Assembly (NCBI GenBank): GCA_963513935.1
Contig: OY740768.1
Coordinates: 47,463,142 to 47,527,141, forward strand
Origin: Aphrophora alni
Taxonomy: Eukaryota; Arthropoda; Insecta; Hemiptera; Aphrophoridae
Direction: 5' to 3'
Length of the DNA stretch: 64,000 nucleotides
The notes under the pieces were generated by a model that was not told where the DNA came from, did no database searches, and worked only from the letters and a program-made list of their open reading frames with translations. Made by a program: the position numbers and the translations under genes. Below, piece by piece: positions 49,691 to 59,031 of the stretch; within the stretch, counting starts at the first letter, position 1, and every line of letters begins with the position of its first letter.

Positions 49691-50804
49691 GCGTTTTTTT
49701 TGGAGGTGTTTGTTATTTTGACTGACCTCCCCCCCCCTCCCTCGTCACTTCCGCTCCAACCACATCTGTCTTTCGCGTGTAAACTCCGGGCTGCACTATA
49801 CATTTTTCATGTATTTCACACTAACAATTAACAATACCGCATCATATTGAACAGAATGACTATAAAAAAATAAGGAAGTGATATTCCTATTGTAGAGGTA
49901 TTCAGTTTACATATTGATCTACACTCTTCTAATGACCTATTATTATGAACTAGATCTCATCGTAGTCTAAAAATTCTCATCGTAATCGTAAAACAACATA
50001 ATTGATGGTGGCAATAGCCGCCAGATGTAAGTATGGCCGGCGAACCACCACCCTTATATACATTGAATTGTACGCGAGTTTTCTAGTTTATTACTGTTTT
50101 TAAATTCAAAAAGCCCCTTGAAATTATAAGATGTAAGAAAAACGTTTAAGTTTATCATTAAAAGAATAATATTTCACTTATAATTGCTAGTTATTAAGTT
50201 ATATTAAGTTAAAGTTCTGATTTGACGGTTTACCGACAAAATTTTTTTTTTCTTCAGCCAAAAAATTCAGGCGACGCTTCCCGTATTAACGCTGGATGCG
50301 AGTATGTGTGCGCACGCATCTTCGATTCTCACCATATGGCTAACATATATATTATAAAAATACATAATATTGTCTTAAATTTTGGGATTTCAGTCTTGGG
50401 ACTGTGAGTCCCGAGGTTCCCCTAATTTCCCGTTACATATTAAGGGTGGGCCCTCCGGGATAGGTCTCCCACCGTAAATTGACATGCTGGTCAAATCAAA
50501 ACGAAAGAAGGAAATCATAATCTGACCTCGAGCGACGCAGTCTAGGTCAGTAATTAAGTGGGATACCCTAGGTAGAAATAAAAGAGATGCGTAACGTCAT
50601 AATTTAATTTGGAATTACTATTATAATTTTTGGGGGAAAACAAATTAATTTTGTTCAATATTTAGTAAACGTATTTCGGATTCAGCGTTAATTCGGGTAA
50701 GTCGCCGAAGAAAGAAGGTATGCTAATAAAAAAAGTGTCGGTTGTAATTAGTCGCGGTATAATTTCTAAATAATGAAAAATAAAAATAATTTCATCAAAA
50801 TAGT
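49691..50804. other. Intergenic region with GC-richer patches
   Basis: No gene supported. Patches at 49,725-49,800, 50,020-50,060, 50,265-50,340 and 50,400-50,560 are richer in G+C and CpG than the window. The patch near 50,440 (GGGTGGGCCCTCCGGGATAGG) resembles in style the 5' leader of LINEs, but I cannot tie it to one. Confidence 0.5.
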
Positions 50805-50815
50805 AAGCTCGCTTT

Positions 50816-51335
50816 TCCTGGCCACTCAGGTATTGATGGTAATGAGAGAGCAGATGAATTAGCCAGGTCAGGTTCAGAATCCCCTTTCGTGGGCCCGGAA
50901 CTGGTGTTCGGGATCTCCTATGGACATGCCAAAGCAGCAGTTGATACGTGGATACGGGAGGGGATGAATAGGGCCTGGACGAATTCAACCACTAGTAGAC
51001 TTGCAAAAAGGTTATTTAGATCAAGCAAGAAACATGCTGAACAACTCATCTCTCTCAGAAGGGATAACATGAGGTGGGTGGTTGGGCTCTTAACGAGCCA
51101 CTGTCACCTCAGAAAACATCTACACAGGATAGGGATTGCTGCAGACAATACTTGCAGGAAATGTGGTTTGGCTGAAGAGTCCGTAGAACACATTCTTTTA
51201 GAGTGTGAGGCATTAGGACGTGCCAGGCTATACTCTCTAGGCCTGCCGGGGAAAGAGATGGAAACCATCCTAGATAACCCTATTGGTAGTATCTGTTCCT
51301 TCATAAGGATGACGGGTATCACTAGTTGGGTGTAG
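50816..51335 (+). pseudogene. LINE pol C-terminus: end of RNase H plus zinc-like motif
   Basis: Opens with PGHSGIDGNERADELARSGS, the last catalytic region of a LINE RNase H domain (His and Asp visible), followed by a basic helical stretch and WVVGLLTSHCHLRKHLHRIG, then CRKCGLAEESVEHILLEC, a CX2C-X8-HX4C arrangement usual at the end of such pol proteins. The frame is open to TAG at 51,333. It is a fragment without a start and cannot make a functional product. Confidence 0.85.
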
Positions 51336-51420
51336 GAAGGAAATTGGGGCGGCAAAAGATCTTTAGGTCGACTCCGGTGAGGCCTCTGAAGGTGGCTTTC
51401 ACAGCCCAGAACGGAAAAAA
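50816..51420 (+). mobile_element. 5'-truncated RNase H-bearing LINE
   Basis: A short LINE 3' end. Its limits are set by an 11-bp target duplication, AAGCTCGCTTT (50,805-50,815) and AAGCTCGGTTT (51,421-51,431), one mismatch apart. It contains the end of the pol frame, an 85-base 3' UTR (GACTCCGGTGAGGCCTCTGA) and an A-rich end. Truncation fell inside the RNase H domain. The RNase H and following cysteine motif suggest the I/LOA/R1 group of insect LINEs; the clade is uncertain. Confidence 0.85.
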
Positions 51421-51431
51421 AAGCTCGGTTT

Positions 51432-52327
51432 GGTTAAAAAGTTGTTTGGTTAAATATTACAAGTTTTTGTCGTAAGGTTATGCCGAAATAACTGTGAATA
51501 CATATATAGACATACATAATAATTCAAATATACATACATGGCTATAAATATAAAAAATAAATGCAAGTGATTTTAGTTGAATAATCAGAACGTAATCATT
51601 ACTTTAAATTAGGCAGCAGAAAGATTAGAATTAGTTGATCGTATTTTCTTTGGCTTAGAACCATGAGATATTTATGTCTGTTAGCATCCTGCCATACATC
51701 TTATCTGCTGATAAGCGATTGAATGACAATCTAAAACACTATTTTTATCGAAGGTCAAATCTTTACAAAAATATATTGAAATACTAAACTGACTTTAAAT
51801 AACTTTACATTTATACAACTTCCGAAATAATAAATAGTAATTAAATAAATAATAGTCCATCCGTTTCGTCGGGGCTATCTGCGCGCGCATCACCCATTGT
51901 CCGTGTAATCACCACACAATGGACCCCACAATTCTACAAATTACTTTTTCTAGCATGTATATACTTCTACAAGAAAACCAGTAGTTTACCTTACTTATCC
52001 CCACCCGAGAATTTACGTATTTTATCGACCATTTTTATTTTTTCTTCACAGGTACCTTTTTATAAGGGCGACAGGAAGAAATAATTAACATAGTGGTAGT
52101 TTTTGAAATTTTCGGTATTCTATTTAGACTTAACGTAAGCATCAAATTGTATAAAAGTATAAAATTATGAAATTTTATATAAGTATCATTAAAAAGAAAA
52201 AATATATATTGCACAAAAAGAAATAAGAATTTATTCGAAATTTACTTATTATACTATACTTACAAAAAGAAATATTATTTTTGTGAAAGAAAAAAAAAAA
52301 GTAAACAAGACTACAGAAATTTTTAGC
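51432..52327. other. Intergenic region
   Basis: No gene supported. A CpG-rich phrase, CTATCTGCGCGCGCATCACC near 51,888, is unusual here and could be an element end, but no partner is found. Confidence 0.55.
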
Positions 52328-53418
52328 ATGGCTTTAGATTTTGGTGACGAAGATTTTGAACGTATTATTATTAACAAAGATGCATATTTAGGTGTAGAAC
52401 ATATACAGCGCTTCAGCGATTTAATAAAAGAATGTTTTAATACTGATTTCTTAGGAATGGAAGAATTACAAATTTATGATATGATTACCCCCGCTTCTCA
52501 TGATAGATCTAGAATTCAAATTTTATTTCGGCCTTTAACAGATGATGACATGCTCAGAGGTCACTTTGTGTGCAGTTTTTTTTGACACTGAAACTATTTA
52601 TATTTATGACTCATTAAATGAAAAGAAAGATCATAGTCACTTATAGATTAGTTTTGCTACATTATACCCATTTTATTTTCAATCTGGAAAGACTATTAAG
52701 TGGCCTGAAGTTCAACTTCAGAGTGAGTGTGATTGTGGTATATTCGCAATTGCTTTTGCGACATGTCTTGTACATGGTATTAGACCAGATTATGTGCGAT
52801 ATAACTGTGATAATAATTATATGCGACAATTTCTCTTACGTATATTTAGAGAGCGTTCTATAAAAAACTTTCCTTTTCATTTAATTCAAATTCCTTCTTG
52901 GCATCTTCAATATTTAATGATCAATTGTGATTATAATATCATAAAAAATGGAGGACGTCTAAATGATTATCATATTGAAAGATTTCATAACCTACTTTTA
53001 CGGTTTACTATTTACAAGCCTCAACATACCGGGAGACTTCAAGTTCTTTCAAAAATCAAACCAATGGCTGAGGGTGAAAAAAATATTCAAATTTTGTTTT
53101 CTAATTCTGAACATTGGTTATGTAGCTATTACGATGGTAAGTTATTATATATTTATGATTCTTCAAAATCTGATACATTAGATGCAGATTTTAAAATTTT
53201 TTTGAAAAAGCTTTAACCATTTTATTTTAACAAAAATGAAAAAGATTATATTTCCTTCTGTAGCCCAGCAACTTAATGGAGTTGATTGTGGCGTTTTCGC
53301 GATAGCATTTGCCACTTCATTAGTATTTGGTCATGATCCGCAAAATATTACTTATACATATTCCTTAATGCGTAATCATGTATTTAAACTTTTAAGTGGA
53401 AATATCTTAACTTTGTAA
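52328..53418 (+). pseudogene. Two tandem Ulp1/C48-type cysteine protease domains
   Basis: Two homologous domains about 550 bases apart. Domain 1 (52,328-52,870) opens MALDFGDEDFERI and has AYLGVEHIQRF, the His in GHFVC (52,562), the Asp in YIYDS, and Gln/Cys in QLQSECDCGIFAIAFAT (Cys codon 52,734). Domain 2 (52,930-53,418) has DYHIERFHNLL, EHWLC (His 53,112), YIYDSS and AQQLNGVDCGVFAIAFAT (Cys codon 53,287). His-Asp-Gln-Cys is the catalytic set of the SUMO-protease-like C48 family. A frameshift in an eight-T run at 52,575-52,582, TAG at 52,648, TAA at 53,214 and a shift near 53,245 break it. Such proteases are also found in mobile elements, and the helicase fragment next door favours that origin. 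Confidence 0.75.
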
Positions 53419-53472
53419 CTTTCTAAATACTTTGCCATCAAATACTGTTGGCAAAGTAGGTACCAATCAAAT

Positions 53473-53955
53473 GTGCGATACCTTAAAGATGCTATGTTAA
53501 AAAAAATTAATACCGAGGAAATTGAGCTTGTTGCCGAAGATACAATTCGAGCGAAGAATATGCACAAAAAAAGAATAAAGTCTTTAATGAATGATGAAGC
53601 GGGTAGTTCACGAACTGCAGGATTAGCTAGAGTAATTAAAATAAAAGCTGTATCAAAAATTATGATAAGACGAAATATTGATGTTTCTATCGGCTTGGCT
53701 AATGGTACAATAGGTACTATTATTTCTGTAACAAGAGATAATAATAATGTTGTCGACACTATTAAAATTGAACTTACCAATAAAAGACAATATTCTATAG
53801 AACGTATAGAATCTAAATTTCAATAAATGAGGAATGCTTTTATAATAAGAAAACAATTTCTAATTTGCAATAGTTATGGAATAACTATTCATAAAAGTCA
53901 AGGTCTAAACTTAGAAAATGCAGTAGTTGAAGCTGGAAAAAACTTTAACTTGTAA
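53473..53955 (+). pseudogene. Pif1-family helicase, C-terminal fragment
   Basis: The frame contains IELVAEDTIRAKNMHKKRI, then SRTAGLARVIKIKAVSKIMI and RRNIDVSIGLANGTIGTI, the second helicase domain of Pif1-like proteins, and after an in-frame TAA at 53,824 it continues with SYGITIHKSQGLNLENAVVE, which holds the conserved HKSQG motif. The reading then ends early where the arginine-finger block (ALSR) is expected. Walker A and B motifs are absent, so only the last third remains. Same strand and 55 bases after the protease pair; probably one former gene or element. Confidence 0.8.
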
Positions 53956-54203
53956 ATAAAATATAAAATAATATTGCTCATGTTATCTTCTTTAGAAATA
54001 TTTTAAGTTTTAAATTGAATTTTCGATTTTTAACTGCTCACTTACGTTTAAAAAAAATCTAAATACTATTTTATGGTTGTTGATGATATTATGCAAGTTA
54101 TATTCAAGTCTTTGTATAATCCAACTTCGAAATGATTATTAATATAATATATGCTCAATAAATTTTATATTATTGGTTTATTAATAAAAATTGCTTTTCC
54201 AAG

Positions 54204-54428
54204 ATGGTAGTATTTAGGAATTTATTAATAAATCAAATGTGGGGTGATATGACGCCCACTGGAATAGTGTTCAGAGACAACCCCCACCCCAGTATGATTT
54301 CTCATGCTTTCGCTGCCTTATTTATTAAATTACTTCAGATACAAGGAAAAGGAAAATGTAACAATGTGTTGAGTAAGTTAAAGGGAATAAAACGCAAGGT
54401 CATACTTACGAAAGTTTTACCTTTTTGA
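54204..54428 (+). other. Unassigned coding-looking frame
   Basis: An ATG frame of 74 codons containing NQMWGDMTPTGIVFRDN and PHPSMISHAFAALFIKL, with balanced amino-acid use unlike the A/T-biased noise around it. I do not recognise the family. It could be an exon, a scrap of an integrated element, or chance. No matching frame precedes it; a pyrimidine-rich TTGCTTTTCCAAG lies just upstream. Confidence 0.3.
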
Positions 54429-54647
54429 AAGGTTTTTTGTTGAGTACTATCTAAATTTATTCTAAATTCTGGACAAGCAGGGTGATTATCACCAGATCAA
54501 TTATCATAGTTGATGAAATGAATGTTAAGATTACATATATGTCTTGAGTTGCCTAAATCATTGATTTATTGTACTACTGGACGGTGAAGTGCAATTTTCT
54601 CTCCATGTAATACTTAGGAAACAACAGTTTATATAAAACAATACAAT

Positions 54648-54851
54648 TTATCCAGGGTGTTCTTCCCGACCGATTTGTTGAATTAATTCCGTTAAGAAAG
54701 GTAAATTAAATGGATAACACTTGTTTTTTTTTCTTGGGGGATCCTCGGCATCTAAGGGTTCTTGTCTCTGAAAAACAACATAACTTATCAAAGGCGTACT
54801 TACACCTCTATTCATTTCTAGAAATAAAAAAGTCTGACTATTACGTGGCAT
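54648..54851 (-). other. Unassigned coding-looking frame, opposite strand
   Basis: An ATG frame of 67 codons on the minus strand with FLFLEMNRGVSTPLISYVVF and NLPFLTELIQQIGREEHPG. Composition is protein-like, but no family is recognised. It converges with the frame at 54,204-54,428, so the two are not exons of one gene. Confidence 0.25.
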
Positions 54852-57211
54852 AGTATGATTTTATAATTTGAGTGACCCTCAAAAATAAGGTAAACAATAA
54901 ATAAACGTTTGTCCTTCATATTCCAGACCTAATAATAGTATTTTTTTAATCAATTAAAAACATTATTAAATATTTTAAATATAGTTGTAAAGTTCCTGAA
55001 TACAAATGTAGTCAAATTTGCGACCGGGCAAATATTAATATTGTGTCCAACTGTAAAATAAACAGTGAATGGGCGCAGGTAGAAAAAACACACCATGTGA
55101 CAACGTTGCAGTACTCCCTCCTAACTAAGCATATGAGGTCATAACTAGATATCCACAGCCTATTTCTACTATTTTTTTAAAATTTGCTACTACAAAATAT
55201 TGTTTGTTCGAATTTCTATAACTAACTATAAATGTTTATCTAGACAATCTCAAAACCAACCCCTCACTTCTCCAACCATCAAATGTCAACCGATTCTTAC
55301 TTTATAGAGCACAAGTTTATTTGTTGTTAAAATTATATAATATTTGTGATGCAATTTTCCCTTTTCTGTTCAAATATATTTTCTTTTACTGCTACAGTGA
55401 AAATATAAATACCATATTGTTCGTCATTAACAAATAAAAGTTTTTACTCTCTTGTAATTGTTTTATAAGGTTAACAAGTTTTCAATATATACGACTTTAA
55501 CATTTTAAAATGGAAATCATTTTCAAATCTCGTGTAAAACGTCACATGAAAAATGCGTTTATCAAATCTGAACTCAATGCTCAGTGTGTTCCAATGAAGG
55601 AAGAACTACTTCCTGCCACAATTCTTCAAATGTCGATGACTAACCTATAGCCCTACATGTAAACAAACCAACTGTGCGAACGGAAACATAGTTTATTCTC
55701 TGATGAGATGATAATTGTGAATAACATGCGTCCGTGATTATGTTTTGGATGTGGGCTGGGGGGGATGTTTTTCTGTTCTTGTAAAACTGCAACCTCTATT
55801 ATTTTCACGGTGTCTCATTATTGTATTTTCAACATTGTTCTATTTAACACGAATCTTAAAAACAACAAACGTACTTTCTTTGTATAATCGTAATTAATTT
55901 AGTATTATAAATAGCCTTTCCTAAATAAATTGAAATCTTTAGGCTTATTAAAAAAAATAATAATAACGAGATTTAGATTCGAACCAACTACCTAAGATTT
56001 AGAAAAACAAAGATTAATATAGTTCCTCTATATAATAAAAATAAAGTCCTCTATAGACTTCACTCTGGCTGTCTATCTTTCCGTTTTCAGGATAATATTG
56101 TGAACTAGGGAAATTACCAAATTTGTGCTTTAACTAATAACTACAGTACTGTAATTCATTTATTATTGCTAAAATTAAATAAATATAAGACACCACAATT
56201 AAAGATCCTTTACGAAAGTGCTATCCTTCTGCGCCAAAGAAGCCTATAACTTTGACCATACATAGGTTATTGAAATAAGTTATTGGAATTTTTGAGTTCT
56301 CCAATATTCTGCTCGAGTTGTTGAAGAGCTATAGTACGATTTATTGTTTAAAAACTTTGAAATATTTTCCAGGACTTCTTCAACTTTAACGTCAGGTAAT
56401 TTGTTGTGCCTCCCACCTCTGACTCATCCATTTTAAATTTATTACTTTTAAAAAAAATTCCTTACCTATATAACACTCTTAAAGTGTGCTTCAATATATA
56501 CATACACACAAACTTTCTTATTTAACAAGAAACAGTTCTTAGACAAAGTTCGTTATTGTTTTGATCCATTCACTTGTTTACAATTAATATGTAACAGTAG
56601 TAATATTAATTATCTTAATTAAAAAATGGCATCGTTATTGCTAAGATAATCAAGATTCCTAAAATGTAAAAGGCATACGCTATTTTTAATTGTTGGCAAT
56701 ATGAATTGGGATAGTGTTCGCTTTCTTTAAGTCTAAAGGAATTTTAAAAACAATGATTTTCCCGAAAAGATAAAACGTCAGGCTCATTTAAAATATATTT
56801 AAAAATGTCTCTTAGTGTCATAAAACTAATGGCGACCGTTTGGAAATTTCTAACCTAATATACCCAAAAACAGTACATTTTAACAAAAAAATTCAAGACA
56901 CCTTTTTGTAGCACTTTTAATTCCCTATCGGATGTTGTAACTTCAAAAGAATCGGATGAAGGATAACAGTTAAGTTAAAGATAATAACAGCGTACGTAAT
57001 CACAATATTGGGATGTTTTGCATAATTTTAATAAGATTTTTAAGTATATGCAGGATGTTTTGTAATTACTCTGCAATATTCTAGGATATGATTCAGCACA
57101 TAAGAATGAGAAAAAAAATCAATTAGACATGGGTCCGGACAAGCTTTGTTTCCCCATAGCCACCAATTTGTTTTTTCACTAAATAATTTTTATCTAGAGA
57201 ATTATATGACT

Positions 57212-57731
57212 GATTGAGTTCAAACTTTGCACAAAGTTTAATCTAACAATGATCTATTTAAACAAGATAACCGATTATATACAATAAGGTGTTTGAAAAT
57301 TTAAAACCTGAATTGCCCAAAAACCGTATGCCAAATTATTTTTGTAGCCCTTTTCATTTCGTATCGGATGGTGTAACCACCAAAACAATCGGATGAAGGA
57401 TAATAGTTAAGTTATGTGTAATAATCGGTTTGTTCAACCCGGCATCTTATACCAACACAGTAAACACAACAATATATTTGTGTGTACATATTATGCTGTT
57501 ATAATCCTTAACTTAACAATTATCCTTCATCCACTTGTTTTGATAATTACACTTTCCGATAGGAAATTGAAAAGGCCAACAACAAAGATGTATTGAAATT
57601 TTTTGACAAAATAAAAGGTTTTTTAGTTTCTTAGGTATGACATTTTTAAACGCATGATTGGATATAATCGTTTATTTTTTTTATAATAGATCATTATTAG
57701 GTATAACTTCAAGTCTAGTTTGAACTCAATT
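57212..57731. repeat. Long imperfect inverted repeat (>200-bp arms)
   Basis: Left arm 57,212-57,425 and right arm 57,505-57,731 are diverged reverse complements: GATTGAGTTCAAAC at 57,212 pairs with GTTTGAACTCAATT at 57,718, ATCGGATGAAGGATAATAG pairs with the TATCCTTCATCCAC region, and CCTTTTCA(A)TTTC pairs with GAAATTGAAAAGG. The loop is about 79 bases. A direct copy of the inner part lies at 56,920-56,990. It is either an old fold-back element or two inverted copies of one dispersed repeat. Confidence 0.65.
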
Positions 57732-58322
57732 GGTGAAACCGTTCTATACATATGATTTTTTTGTGAAAAAACGTACAGACAGACAGACGAAAAAGTAAGC
57801 ACCGTTGACCTATGTTTATATTGTGAAATTTGTTTGTCTCGATTCCAGGAACAAATCCACAAAAGGGGACCAGAGATTTCGAGGGCATCCTGTATATTTG
57901 CAATTTATAATATAGCAGTTGTATGTATTAATACTATTATCTAAAGCACAAATAACAAGATAGGTTAATAAGGTCGGTTCCACTAAAGGGCCTAGGGAAA
58001 ATTTGTATTACCTGTTTCCCTAAACGTGACGATCCTAAGGTGGCCATTAGCAAACTTTTTTTTTACATGTAGTAAGGGCGTGTAATTTCGGGAGTGGTTG
58101 TGAAAAAAAACATATTTACTTATATTTATAGGTATGTCATTAACGCATGCTTCTAACAGAACCAATTAGTGAAAACCCGGTGGTCCTTTATGGCCGTTCG
58201 GGTTCAAAACCTTTCTATAAGTTAGGTGGTTTATGATATTTGTTAAGTGTGAGGATTTCCCAGTGTATTTTGCCGAATATCTCAATTTCTTGTCTTTCAA
58301 TGCCCAGACAATAAATGCCCTA
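57732..58322. other. Intergenic region
   Basis: No gene supported. An ACAGACAGACAG phrase followed by AAAAGGGGACCAGAGATTTC at 57,775-57,885 resembles the one at 63,772-63,840 and is common in style to insect dispersed repeats. Confidence 0.5.
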
Positions 58323-58485
58323 AGGCTGGGAAAAGTACTATGACATGTGTTTTGTTGTTAAACACTACCAAAAGTAACTGTCTAGGCTGCTGAATTAATT
58401 TAAGACACTTTTCTGCTTAATTGCATAACTACAATTAGGACTGTACAGTATAACATACATTTTAGGACTGGGAAAAGTACTATGA
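58323..58485 (+). repeat. 142-bp satellite-like unit, left of the LINE
   Basis: One complete unit plus the first 22 bases of the next; CTGGGAAAAGTACTATGA at 58,326 recurs at 58,468, a period of 142. The LINE interrupts the second unit. The last 42 bases (58,444-58,485) are repeated on the other side of the LINE as its target-site duplication. Confidence 0.8.
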
Positions 58486-58512
58486 ATAGAATATAGAATA
58501 GAATAGAATAGA
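58486..58512 (-). repeat. TTCTA-repeat 3' tail of the LINE
   Basis: On the minus strand the element ends in repeated TTCTA/TATTC units next to the target duplication. Simple-sequence 3' tails of this kind mark several insect LINE families and help define the 3' end. Confidence 0.75.
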
Positions 58513-59031
58513 AAAAGTACTTTATTTTGACATGTATTCCATACAAAATATAAAATAAATTCACAATTAATTAATTATAGAAGATAAAATAAAATGAAAT
58601 AAACTTAATAATATTCTTTCTTTACAGAGTACTTTACAGCAATGGTCTTTTTGACCGTCAGCTGGGTTGGCATAAACAAAACAATATAGTTAAAAATTAT
58701 ACTATGAGTCACATATATTTACACATATAGACCTGTGTGTATATAACCTTCCTTCCATCAGTGCACCCATACATATATAATCATATAATTATACAAAATA
58801 TTCAATATAAATTACTACAGAACTAATTAATTTGGCACCAGCTATACAATTAAAATTACTTACATATATAAATAGATTTACAGTAATCCTTCCAAGAACT
58901 TAGGTGTAACCCCCCTTCCCAACCAAAATTTTGTGTACTGTTACAGTTAAAAATTAAATTCATTTATTATTCCCATCTAAATTTCCATTCAATCTTCATG
59001 AATTTACACAATCTCCACCAATTTCTCCCAT

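Larger units (their letters stand above)
53956..57211. other. Intergenic region with unassigned frames
   Basis: No recognisable gene. Frames at 54,204-54,428 (+), 54,648-54,851 (-) and 55,510-55,650 (+) have more balanced composition than the surroundings and are described below or in the findings. 56,030-56,100 has a GGCTGTCTATCTTTCCG phrase similar in style to ends of dispersed repeats. A 70-base segment at 56,920-56,990 matches part of the inverted repeat that follows. Confidence 0.5.

Noticed and set aside
50662..50988. 108-codon minus-strand frame
   Set aside because: Antisense to the start of the truncated LINE pol fragment and spans its insertion junction.
51840..51960. CpG-rich GCGCGCGCATC patch as a transposon end or CpG-island promoter
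   Set aside because: No matching inverted end near the protease-helicase block and no gene start nearby.
53376..53856. Minus-strand frames of 134 and 67 codons
   Set aside because: They are the antisense shadow of the Pif1-type helicase fragment, whose plus-strand reading has conserved motifs.
55965..56020. tRNA-like T-arm (TTGGTTCGAATC on the minus strand)
   Set aside because: The B-box-like string is present, but the T-stem pairs poorly and no acceptor, D or anticodon arm can be formed around it.
58030..58060. 28S rRNA-like phrase (CCTAAGGTGGCCATTAGC)
   Set aside because: About a dozen bases resemble the R2 target of 28S rRNA, but similarity stops on both sides, so there is no rDNA fragment or R2 site.
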